Positions 16,152-24,439 of a stretch of 64,000 bases of DNA are shown one piece after another (the stretch's first letter is position 1; every line of letters starts with the position of its first letter). The position numbers were made by a program, and so were the translations under genes. The notes beneath the pieces are model-generated. The model saw only the letters and a program-made list of their open reading frames with translations. It searched no databases and was not told where the DNA came from. This DNA comes from Bacteroidales bacterium (lineage in GTDB: Bacteria; Bacteroidota; Bacteroidia; Bacteroidales; VadinHA17). Where the stretch lies: positions 1 to 64,000 of the forward strand of contig JARGFQ010000007.1 of the NCBI GenBank assembly GCA_029210565.1, read 5' to 3'.

Positions 16152-19058
16152 TCATTTGAACAGGGAGTAACTTAACTTGAACTGGAAAGTTATTCCCGGT
16201 TCCAGTTTGGTAAAGTACTGGTCTGTAGGGTTAAATGACCTGAAAACAGATTCCTTCTTATCATTCAGCAGGTTTTCAATCTTGAATCCCAGCTGGCTGC
16301 GGTTATTTTTCCCCAGGTATTTTGTTGCATTGAAGTTAAGGCTGTGAAAAGGAAGCATATAGATATCGGGTTTGTCGGCAATCCCAACATACTGCAGGGT
16401 TGTACCTTGAACATTGTAGTAGAGTCCCGCTTCAAGACCTTTCCAGAATCCGTTTTCACCGCCATTATATGATAAACCGGCGTTGATGATAAACGGGGCT
16501 TGCCCGGCCATCTCCCTGGCCTCTTCAATGGTCTGGCCGGCACGGGCATTTTCAATTCTTGACTTATACTCGGTAAGACTCATATCTATCCTGGAAGAGG
16601 TAAATGATATATTTCCTGCAAGAGAGAAATTCTCCAAAGCCTGTGCTAGAACAGCCAGATTCTGGCGGAATTCCGTTTCAACGCCAATCACCTGTCCGTC
16701 TCCCACGTTCCGTGGCTGGAACGATCCCTTCTGGGTCGTGGCATATTGCACAATCTCTATCGGGTTCTCAAACCGCTTGTAGAATCCGCTTACAGAAATC
16801 ATCTGGCCTATCGAGTGATAAAGTTCCCACCTGACATCCAGGTTCTGTATGTAGGTGTTGACGAGGTTGCCATCCCAGTATACGATACCTGCAACATCGT
16901 CTGCATCTCGAAACAGTCCTCCGATAAAGGTACGGTTGCTTATCGGATCAGATATCTCTGCATACGACATCTCCTTGAATGAGGGTCTTGCAATAGTCTT
17001 TGCCCAGGAGAAGCGGACATTCTGTTTCTCATTGACATTATAGATCAGATTAACTGTCGGGAAGAAATCGAGATTGTCAAGAACCACCTCATCATTCAGA
17101 ACATTGGTTCCCAGCTGGTCCTGCCCCGTGTATCTCTGGGTATAGTTCTCAGCTCTCACGCCGATAATAGCCCTGAGATTCCTGAAGAGGCTGAGTTCAG
17201 TAGAGAGGTATGCTGCTGCGTTGCCAGACCTTGAATTGTACTGGTTTGGATTGGCCGGAATAAAATTGGCCTCATAGGTTGTCCCGCTGAAGGGGTCAGT
17301 TCCCTGGTACGGCCATATGTTCTGGTCGCTGAAAAGCTCATTGGGATCTCCTGTGATGGGTACATTACGTATATTGAACGAATATTTGTTAATGACAAAA
17401 TCACGCTCCTTGAAGGTATAGGCGCCTCCGAAATGGAGTCTGGCCTTTTCCCCACGGAAATTATAATCACGGGTCAGATGGAGGATACTCCCAATGTTGA
17501 TTTCGGACAGTTCCCTCCATATTCTTTCCGGGAAGCCTGATTCTGTTCCGATAACATAGTTGTCGTTTTGCCTTACATATCTTGTAAATCTTACATCAGG
17601 ATCTTCTATCACCGAAAGAGTAGGAGAGACTTTCCATACGACCTCCCATTTGGAATCGCTGAAAGAGTGTTTCCCGTCAATCAGGAGGTTTGTAACGGAA
17701 CGCTGACTGTATTCGAGGTTATGTTGCATACCCTCGAAGATTGTTCCAAGATCAGAGCTCTTATAGTCAAACACTCCTGCCTTTGATTCGCCGTTTTGCA
17801 GGTGCAATATATTCAACCGGTATTTTGATCTCTTGGTTTTCAGGGCGAAACCTGCCAGTCCGCTTACAAGGACATTACTCATGCCAACATCACCTTTCTG
17901 GAATTCACGCACCTCCATCTCGGTTACATCAGGATCGGCAGCCAGGCCATACCTGCCGTACTCTGCATCTTTATAGAATTCCGTGCTGTTCTTATACGAA
18001 AAGCTGAAGGTATATCCGAGGGTTACTTTATCCAGAGGTTTCTGGTTGCCCAGTGAGACACCGAAACTGTAGTCCATGAAGCTCATCGTTTTCATAGCCG
18101 CCATGGTTGGATTAAAGCCCTGGAGTATCTCCCTGTACCTCATGCTCATCTCATCTTCAGGGGGCAGAACCACCACTTCAGAATAAAACGGGATGTTTTC
18201 TATAGCCGGTATTCTCCTGGTTCCGTCATCAAATCCAAGAAAATCTGTTTTTCCTCCTTCATAGGTAAGGAAGTCATTCCTGAAGTGATAGTCAGGGTTA
18301 TAGGCACCGCTGAAAAAGATATTTCCTGTTTTTTCCTCCGGGAAATCCTTGATGGCAATATCCACCATACCTCCTGTAAAATCAGCCGGAAGATCAGCGC
18401 CGGCGGACTTATGGATAATAATATTGTCAATGACACTTGTCGGAAAGATATCCATCTGGATTGAATTTCTGTCCGGATCAAGTCCCGGCATATCAACCCC
18501 GTTAATGATTGTCTTTGTATACCTGTCACCGAGTCCGCGAACATAGACATATTTACCGCCTTCAACCGAAACACCCGGAACCCTCTTAATGGATGAGGCA
18601 GCATCTGAGTCACCGATCTTCCTCAATCCGGCAGCAGAAATCCCGTCAAGCAATGTCGGGGATTTCCTTTTAATAGTCATAATGGCATTTTCAGTGTTGC
18701 GCACAACATTGGCTGTGACCGTTACCTCATCAAGACCGACGGTTGAAGGCTTGAGTTGAATGTCCTCCATTACCACTGTTTCTCCGTCTTCAATTGTGAT
18801 ATCACTTACAGTAAGTTTCTCGAATGAAACGAAGGAAAACTTCAGGTTATACTTACCGGCAGGAAGGGTAAGATTGAATTTGCCATCGAGATCAGAGACC
18901 ACACCCATGGTGGTACCCTCGGCAAATATTGTTACACCTATCATAGGCTCTCCGAGGGAGGAGTCAAAAATTGTTCCCCTGACAGTGCCCTTTTGAGCAT
19001 ATAACTGGCCGGACAACAATAAGACAATGACTGTTAGAATTACTTTAAATGGACGCAT
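16152..19058 (-). CDS. TonB-dependent outer-membrane receptor with carboxypeptidase-regulatory domain
   Basis: 968 residues. Signal peptide of about 21 ('LSGQLYAQ'). Residues about 24-110 are the CarboxypepD_reg-like beta domain ('GTVRGTIFDSSLGEPMIGV'). The plug follows ('AASSIKRVPGVSVEGGKYVYVRGLG' region, about 155-180), and the rest is the beta-barrel, ending in 'FQFKLSYSLFK' with a terminal aromatic-rich strand. It is energised by TonB/ExbBD to import a large ligand. This single-gene form, paired with a beta-helix lipoprotein rather than SusD, is common in Bacteroidota and does not prove a sugar substrate. The partner gene at 19174 lies upstream on the same strand but is separated by a terminator hairpin. 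Confidence 0.93.
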   Translation of the reverse strand: MRPFKVILTVIVLLLSGQLYAQKGTVRGTIFDSSLGEPMIGVTIFAEGTTMGVVSDLDGKFNLTLPAGKYNLKFSFVSFEKLTVSDITIEDGETVVMEDIQLKPSTVGLDEVTVTANVVRNTENAIMTIKRKSPTLLDGISAAGLRKIGDSDAASSIKRVPGVSVEGGKYVYVRGLGDRYTKTIINGVDMPGLDPDRNSIQMDIFPTSVIDNIIIHKSAGADLPADFTGGMVDIAIKDFPEEKTGNIFFSGAYNPDYHFRNDFLTYEGGKTDFLGFDDGTRRIPAIENIPFYSEVVVLPPEDEMSMRYREILQGFNPTMAAMKTMSFMDYSFGVSLGNQKPLDKVTLGYTFSFSYKNSTEFYKDAEYGRYGLAADPDVTEMEVREFQKGDVGMSNVLVSGLAGFALKTKRSKYRLNILHLQNGESKAGVFDYKSSDLGTIFEGMQHNLEYSQRSVTNLLIDGKHSFSDSKWEVVWKVSPTLSVIEDPDVRFTRYVRQNDNYVIGTESGFPERIWRELSEINIGSILHLTRDYNFRGEKARLHFGGAYTFKERDFVINKYSFNIRNVPITGDPNELFSDQNIWPYQGTDPFSGTTYEANFIPANPNQYNSRSGNAAAYLSTELSLFRNLRAIIGVRAENYTQRYTGQDQLGTNVLNDEVVLDNLDFFPTVNLIYNVNEKQNVRFSWAKTIARPSFKEMSYAEISDPISNRTFIGGLFRDADDVAGIVYWDGNLVNTYIQNLDVRWELYHSIGQMISVSGFYKRFENPIEIVQYATTQKGSFQPRNVGDGQVIGVETEFRQNLAVLAQALENFSLAGNISFTSSRIDMSLTEYKSRIENARAGQTIEEAREMAGQAPFIINAGLSYNGGENGFWKGLEAGLYYNVQGTTLQYVGIADKPDIYMLPFHSLNFNATKYLGKNNRSQLGFKIENLLNDKKESVFRSFNPTDQYFTKLEPGITFQFKLSYSLFK

Positions 19059-19103
19059 GGTTAAAATTTAAAATTGTTGTTCTGTTGTTCTGTTTTTATG
19101 TCA

Positions 19104-19128
19104 AAACCCGCAGGCTTAGAAGCCTGCG
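19104..19128 (-). terminator. Terminator between the beta-helix lipoprotein and the TonB receptor
   Basis: CGCAGGCTT (19109-19117) pairs with AAGCCTGCG (19120-19128), a perfect 9-bp stem. On the minus strand it is followed by GGGTTTTG. It would end or attenuate transcription from 19174-20916 before the receptor gene, setting their ratio. Confidence 0.65.
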
Positions 19129-19173
19129 AGTCTTATATGATTTTACGGTTTATTCAATTCTCAAAATCATCTT

Positions 19174-20916
19174 TTAATATGCGGCAGCTGCTGCGGCCCA
19201 TGACCAGGTTTCAGTAAATGCTGCGGGATTGGCACCTACCGTATTGGCACCTTCCGTTACAGCTGTAGCGTAAGCATCAGATCCTTTCAGGAAAATATCC
19301 TGAAGAGTGGCGGTGCCGGGTAAAACAACCTCGAAGTGATTGAAATCATAGGCATAGAACTTCGGCACGGCATCAAACGTCTGGTAAGGTGATGATGACT
19401 TGAGCTTGTAGAAGTATATGTTCATGAAATCAAGATATGAGTCCTTGCTGTCACCGGCATCATCAATGTCAACCAGTCCGGCTGCACTGCCTGCTCTTAC
19501 GTGTCCGTTCTTTATGGTATGTTTGGCAGCAGGTGCAGATGAACCCTCGGGGCCGTCAAGTTCAAAGCACTTGTCACCCGGATTAATTACGATAAAGTTG
19601 TCAAGAGTGCCACCCCATCCCTGGTCAGTATCGATAGCATCATCACCGGCATTCCATACGACAGTATTTGTTACATTGACTGTTCCTCCGAACCATTCGA
19701 TACCATCATCCTGGTTGGCTACTATTTCTACATTTTCAATAATCGTGCGGCTTCCAACGCCTCCAAGGGTCAGGCCATTGATTTCATTTCCTTCTCCGAT
19801 GTTTGCTCCACCGTGACGTATTGATACATATTTGATTACTCCGGAATTGTCAGTGGGGTCTGTTCCTCCGTACAGTCCGTTGGCATCAGACGGAGGAATA
19901 CCTTCAATCTGTTTCGGGCTTGCACTGGCGGCTATAGGGGCATTACCCAGTATAACCAGTCCGCCCCAGAGTCCGTCGAGGTCCGGCGAAAGGTTCGGGC
20001 TGATTACCTGGCCCGGAAGAATATTATCGGCTATGGAAGTGAAAATGATGGGAGATGTTGCAGTACCTTCAGCCATAAGTACACCGCCGCGGGCAATCAA
20101 AAGAGCCGTAGCGTTTGAACCTGTTCCTGCATTGCCTTTTACAATTACACCCGGCTCTATTGTAAGTGTCACACCCGATAAAACTGCAACACGCGTTTCG
20201 AGAATATAAATCTTACCGTTTTCCCAGGTAGTGTTTGCCGATATATTCTCAGTAACTGAAATACCTTTTTTGATATCAATTACGGCAGTTGCGGTTCCGA
20301 CTTTATTATTGTTGTCAGTGATTGTGATGGCAACTGCCCCTGCCCCTGATTCCGTGCCGGCTGTAAAGGTGATGACAACGTTCCCTGATGTGGCGTTTGT
20401 TGCGGCATCTGTCTTGATAACAGCAGTACCGTTAGTGGGAACCAGAGTTGCTGATTTATATCCGCCTTCTGCAGTGAACGGGAAGGTAACATCTACCGAG
20501 TTAACCAGTATTGTGGATGAGTTTGGTGGGGTTGTAACCATCGGAGCTCCTTTTTCGAACAGGGCCAGAACAGCCGTATTCGAAGCAGCCTGTGATTCTG
20601 TGTCGGTAACTGTTAGGGTCACTGAACCTGCACCCACCGTGGAACCTGCAGTAAAGGAAACCACGATTGTTCCGCTTGTAGCTCCGGCAGTACCGTCGGT
20701 TTTTATGGTGGCCGTGCCGCCGGAGGCAGTAACGGATGATTTGCCAAATCCGGCATCAGCAGTGAAGGAGAAAGAAATATCAACACTCTGTCCAACTTCT
20801 ACGTTCTGGCTTGCCGGAACGGATATCGTCGGAAGTTCATAAACCTTCTGGCAACTACTAAGTATTGCCAGGGAGGCTATCACCGTAAAAAATAACTTCG
20901 TCTTAATTGTTTTCAT
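19174..20916 (-). CDS. Lipoprotein with two Ig-like repeats and a beta-helix domain
   Basis: 580 residues. The lipoprotein signal ends at 'AILSSCQ'. Residues about 30-220 hold two repeats of an Ig-like/cadherin-like unit, each with 'SATxx..GTAxIKTDxxxxATSG' and 'SGAGAVAITITDN'-type strands. From about 225 ('TWENGKIYILETRVAV') to the end is a right-handed beta-helix-like region ('LTIEPGVIVKGNAGTG', 'IIENVEIVANQDDGIEWFGG'). Proteins of this type are often found with the kind of TonB receptor that follows here, so it may be a surface-exposed ligand-binding partner. No T9SS sorting domain was seen. The ligand is unknown. Confidence 0.8.
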   Translation of the reverse strand: MKTIKTKLFFTVIASLAILSSCQKVYELPTISVPASQNVEVGQSVDISFSFTADAGFGKSSVTASGGTATIKTDGTAGATSGTIVVSFTAGSTVGAGSVTLTVTDTESQAASNTAVLALFEKGAPMVTTPPNSSTILVNSVDVTFPFTAEGGYKSATLVPTNGTAVIKTDAATNATSGNVVITFTAGTESGAGAVAITITDNNNKVGTATAVIDIKKGISVTENISANTTWENGKIYILETRVAVLSGVTLTIEPGVIVKGNAGTGSNATALLIARGGVLMAEGTATSPIIFTSIADNILPGQVISPNLSPDLDGLWGGLVILGNAPIAASASPKQIEGIPPSDANGLYGGTDPTDNSGVIKYVSIRHGGANIGEGNEINGLTLGGVGSRTIIENVEIVANQDDGIEWFGGTVNVTNTVVWNAGDDAIDTDQGWGGTLDNFIVINPGDKCFELDGPEGSSAPAAKHTIKNGHVRAGSAAGLVDIDDAGDSKDSYLDFMNIYFYKLKSSSPYQTFDAVPKFYAYDFNHFEVVLPGTATLQDIFLKGSDAYATAVTEGANTVGANPAAFTETWSWAAAAAAY

Positions 20917-21103
20917 AAATGTTTAAGTTTGTTCGTTTTATTTAAGAATATTTTGTTTCATAAATCACGGGACAAATCTAGATCAATAAAATCGCGACCA
21001 TGGTCAATAACCGGTTAAGAATTGATAACAAATCTGTTACAGGAATGTTACAGCCCCGCAAGTAGCATTTATTCAATATGTTAATGGACTGTATTTGTCC
21101 GGC

Positions 21104-21169
21104 AAAATGTATACAGAGTGGGTAAGACTGGCGCTTCCGGAGATTGCAAAAATGCTGAAGGAGGATTAA
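21104..21169 (+). pseudogene. 21-codon relic of the SGNH hydrolase 3' end
   Basis: The reading 'KMYTEWVRLALPEIAKMLKED' followed by TAA is nearly identical to the last 21 codons of the SGNH gene at 816-1544 ('KMYTEWVRLAAPEIVKMLKED'). It keeps the stop codon and the tight spacing to the following kynureninase ATG (2 nt). No SGNH sequence is recognisable upstream of 21104. It is the trace of a duplication that carried the SGNH-kynU junction and then lost, or never included, the rest of the SGNH gene. Confidence 0.85.
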
Positions 21170-21171
21170 GA

Positions 21172-22452
21172 ATGGATATGGAATCGATGTATAAGGAAGC
21201 TCTAATCCTTGATGAGCTGGATGAGCTTTCCAGCTATAGATCAAAGTTTTTTTCGGGGGATGAAAAGCTGATCTACCTGGATGGGAATTCGCTCGGCCGA
21301 TTGCCTGTCGAAAGCAAAGCCATACTTGAGCGGTCTGTTATAATCGAGTGGGGTGAGCGACTGATCCGAAGCTGGAACGAGGAGTGGTTTACAAAGAACA
21401 TTGAACTGGGAGATAAGATTGCTATGATTGCCGGTGCTTCTGAAGGCGAGGTGATTGTTACCGATACAACTTCGGTCAATCTCTACAAACTGGCCCACGC
21501 AGCGCTTAAGTTTAAAGAAGGCAGGAGACGGATAGTGACTGATGAACTGAACTTCCCTTCTGACCTTTATATCCTGCAGGGCCTGGTAAAGGATTTCGGG
21601 GAGGGATACGAGCTGGTGGTTGTCTCTTCCAGGGATGGTATGACGATCGATACGGGGGATCTTAAGGGAAAGATTGATGGCAATACTGCTCTGGTATCAC
21701 TGTCTCATGTGGCGTTCAAGTCCGCCTTCAGGTACAACATGAAGGAGATAACGGCGCTTGCGCATGAGAAGGGAGCGATGGTGCTATGGGATCTTAGCCA
21801 TAGCATTGGTGCGGTGCCTGGTGAACTGAACGAATCAAATGCCGATCTGGCAGTGGGATGCACTTACAAGTACCTTAACGGAGGTCCGGGTTCACCTGCC
21901 TTTCTGTATGTTCGGAAGGATCTGCAGGATAAGCTATCCTCACCCATATGGGGGTGGTTTGGTGAGAAGAATCCCTTCGATTTCGAGTTGAAATATCGTC
22001 CGGGTGAAGGAATACGCCGGTTTCTGGCCGGCACCCCACCCATCTTGTCATTAAAAGCCATAGAACCCACTCTCGACATGCTGAACGAGGCCGGTATGGA
22101 CAAAATCCGCAAAAAGAGTGTTTCGCAGTCTGAGTTTCTTTTACGCCTTGCGGAGGGATTCCTCTGGCCACTGGGCTTTCAGCCCGGATCTCCCCTTGAT
22201 CCTGAAAAACGGGGATCGCATGTTTCGCTGCGCCATCCGGAGGCCTACCGTATCTGCAAGGCCCTGATCGATCCGGATATAGGTGAAACTGTCGTCATTC
22301 CGGATTTCAGGGAGCCTGATAATATCCGCCTCGGGATTACTCCCTTATACACTACCTACACAGAAATTTTTACGGCTGTCAGGGAGATCAGGAAAACAGT
22401 TGAAGACAATCTCTTCCTGAGGTATTCATCTGAAAGAGAGCAGGTAACCTAG
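21172..22452 (+). CDS. kynU: Kynureninase, copy 2
   Basis: 426 residues, the same length as copy 1 and collinear without gaps. By eye most residues are identical. All catalytic blocks are kept, including the PLP Lys233 in 'GCTYKYLNGG' and 'WGWFGEKNPFDFELKYRPGEG'. Differences cluster at the N-terminus (residues 4-27), around 112-118 and near 335-355, which are surface or linker regions in the family. Nothing suggests inactivation. The start at 21172 follows the SGNH relic. A promoter must lie in the 20917-21103 region, since the original upstream gene is missing. The two copies could differ in preference for kynurenine versus hydroxykynurenine; that is a guess. Confidence 0.94.
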   Translation: MDMESMYKEALILDELDELSSYRSKFFSGDEKLIYLDGNSLGRLPVESKAILERSVIIEWGERLIRSWNEEWFTKNIELGDKIAMIAGASEGEVIVTDTTSVNLYKLAHAALKFKEGRRRIVTDELNFPSDLYILQGLVKDFGEGYELVVVSSRDGMTIDTGDLKGKIDGNTALVSLSHVAFKSAFRYNMKEITALAHEKGAMVLWDLSHSIGAVPGELNESNADLAVGCTYKYLNGGPGSPAFLYVRKDLQDKLSSPIWGWFGEKNPFDFELKYRPGEGIRRFLAGTPPILSLKAIEPTLDMLNEAGMDKIRKKSVSQSEFLLRLAEGFLWPLGFQPGSPLDPEKRGSHVSLRHPEAYRICKALIDPDIGETVVIPDFREPDNIRLGITPLYTTYTEIFTAVREIRKTVEDNLFLRYSSEREQVT

Positions 22453-22557
22453 CCGGAATCTCTGGGCTCATCTGCCATGCCGTATTATCCTGACGAGCTA
22501 AGAGATAAATCTGAGTGATTAATAAAAATCTCATTATTTGTATTGAATCCGATTAGT

Positions 22558-22573
22558 ATGCATTAATATGCAT
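22558..22573. repeat. Paired ATGCAT sites downstream of fic
   Basis: Two ATGCAT hexamers (22558-22563 and 22568-22573) separated by TAAT, just past the 3' end of the Fic gene. Related TGCATAA strings lie upstream of the gene at 24159-24165 and 24179-24185. Confidence 0.35.
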
Positions 22574-22627
22574 AATAAGGATCAATTTCGCATAGTTGTG
22601 AATATGGCGATAATAGCCAGTTTTTGA

Positions 22628-24130
22628 CTATTTTACGACTTTAAAGACATCGTGAAAGACAGATTGAAGGGCCTCTATTTCATTGTCTTCTAACATCATG
22701 AAATTAGTTCTTCTTCTTTTTGGAAAAATACCGTTATTCTGATGAGTGACCCTTATAAATAAATCAATCAGTTTATCAGGCATATCCACTCTCTGTTTTA
22801 TTAATCGCTTTGCTTCATCATAATACTGTAAAAAGACTAATTCATCAGGAAGGTCCCGGGAAACAGATGTTTTGACTACTTTGAAAAGATATTCAGTTTG
22901 AAGGGTTAAATCGGGAAATCTGTAATATCCCTCAACGTCAGCAGGGTTAAGGACTATTAATTCCTGTTCGGCATTTTTTGAATACCGGATTATTTTCATA
23001 AGCGGCCCAGAATACGCCTCAAGTGCGTCATCATACCGATTTAGATTGTTCACCATATGTGCCGAAACCGGAATAATCATCCCGGCGGGTAGGAAGGCAT
23101 TTCTGGAAAGAATATCGTGGATTAAAAATCTGTGGATTCTTCCGTTTCCATCTTCAAACGGATGCATAAAAACAAACCCAAATGCTACTGCAGCGGCTCT
23201 GGCGATCGGATTAACGTCATTCATTTTAATGGCTGTAGCCCGCAGCCCCTTTATTAAATCCGGAAGAAACTGTGGGGGCGGGCATACGTAATGTATGATC
23301 TCATCATAATTCGCTGCTGTCTGGCCGATGTAATTCTGAAAATTACGAAAGGTTATTGCGGCGAAACGCGGATCTACAATTTGATTCTGCAGTTTCACGA
23401 GAGACTTCTCACTCAGCAATTCTCCTATGTCTATTCTGCCGGCATTACTCAATAAACTGACAAATCTCTCAATTCTTTCCGGTGACGGTTCTTCCCTTTC
23501 GATCTGGTAAGATGAACGTGTCTCCTTTTTGTATAAATAATTATTTGCTCTTTTTAATATCTCAGGGGGGTAGCTCTTTAGAATCTTATTAAGTGCATCA
23601 GAAAAATCTAACATCAGGAGATTTGAAATAGCATCAGTTCTCCTTATAACCGGACAAAAATCCTCATTACCCAGCAAATTGTCATTTATCCGCCACCTGC
23701 TGTTTTTAACGATCGACCCTGTCATATACCGTTTCGGATCGATCAAATCAACATAGTTCGACTTTGGCCTGTCTTCAACAGGAAGTCTGTCTTGGGTTAA
23801 AAATTCATACCAGAATCCAATTTTTTTTGAGTATCTGGAGTTTGGGCCAGCATTAATAAAATCAACAATATGCTTTACGGGTATGGCTTTTAAGACGATA
23901 CGAAAAAAATCAATCTGAACATCATCATATTTCAAAGCAAACTCAAAATGGCTTAAAGGATTCTCTGATCTCAGGGCATAATTTGCCCTCTGAAATGTTT
24001 CTCTGACTGTCCCATCCTGACATATTTCAATCTTCGACCTTGTTCCCAGGTAAGATTCATGGGACAATCTGACGTTTTGTATCCGTAAGTACTGTTTTAA
24101 CCAGGTGCTTCCAATACTTGTTTCAGCCAT
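22628..24130 (-). CDS. Fic-domain protein (probable AMP-transferase)
   Basis: 500 residues. The Fic core motif is 'MHPFEDGNGRIHRFL', with the catalytic His323 and the complete HPFxDGNGRxxR consensus. Fic enzymes usually transfer AMP from ATP to a target hydroxyl. The N-terminal 270 residues contain no domain I recognise by eye, and the C-terminal part (about 400-500) looks helical, perhaps a winged helix ('FIRVTHQNNGIFPKRRRTNF'). I did not find a clear (S/T)xxxE(G/N) inhibitory helix, so its regulation is unclear. No adjacent small antitoxin gene is present: neighbours are convergent kynU and a TIR gene 309 bp away. Flanks are AT-rich with TGCATAA-type repeats, consistent with acquired DNA. 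Confidence 0.88.
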   Translation of the reverse strand: MAETSIGSTWLKQYLRIQNVRLSHESYLGTRSKIEICQDGTVRETFQRANYALRSENPLSHFEFALKYDDVQIDFFRIVLKAIPVKHIVDFINAGPNSRYSKKIGFWYEFLTQDRLPVEDRPKSNYVDLIDPKRYMTGSIVKNSRWRINDNLLGNEDFCPVIRRTDAISNLLMLDFSDALNKILKSYPPEILKRANNYLYKKETRSSYQIEREEPSPERIERFVSLLSNAGRIDIGELLSEKSLVKLQNQIVDPRFAAITFRNFQNYIGQTAANYDEIIHYVCPPPQFLPDLIKGLRATAIKMNDVNPIARAAAVAFGFVFMHPFEDGNGRIHRFLIHDILSRNAFLPAGMIIPVSAHMVNNLNRYDDALEAYSGPLMKIIRYSKNAEQELIVLNPADVEGYYRFPDLTLQTEYLFKVVKTSVSRDLPDELVFLQYYDEAKRLIKQRVDMPDKLIDLFIRVTHQNNGIFPKRRRTNFMMLEDNEIEALQSVFHDVFKVVK

Positions 24131-24439
24131 ATTAATGACAGATTAAATTATCGGGTTTTGCATAAAAACGATTAAGGATGCATAAATATAGTTAAAATGG
24201 GGATAATTAGCATAAATTCCAATATTAATTTAATATTTCTGCCTTCTGCTTAATTCCTTCAAGACGGAAGTGCCTTATATGCCGAAGGAGGATGCAGGGC
24301 TTTTTCGCGTGTCGCTTCTGACGCACCTGTCAGGATTTTCTATCCGGAGTGGATATCCGCTCTGCTATAATTTGTCAGCCCCAGTCTGATAAGGATACGG
24401 CCAGCGGAAGCAATTCTCTTTAAAGAATTAATCACGTCT
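24131..24439. other. 309-bp region upstream of fic
   Basis: Contains the AT-rich leader of fic with two TGCATAA direct repeats 20 nt apart (24159-24165, 24179-24185), possible operator sites. The part from about 24240 to 24439 is the 3' flank of the TIR gene; no gene or clear hairpin was seen there. Confidence 0.4.
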
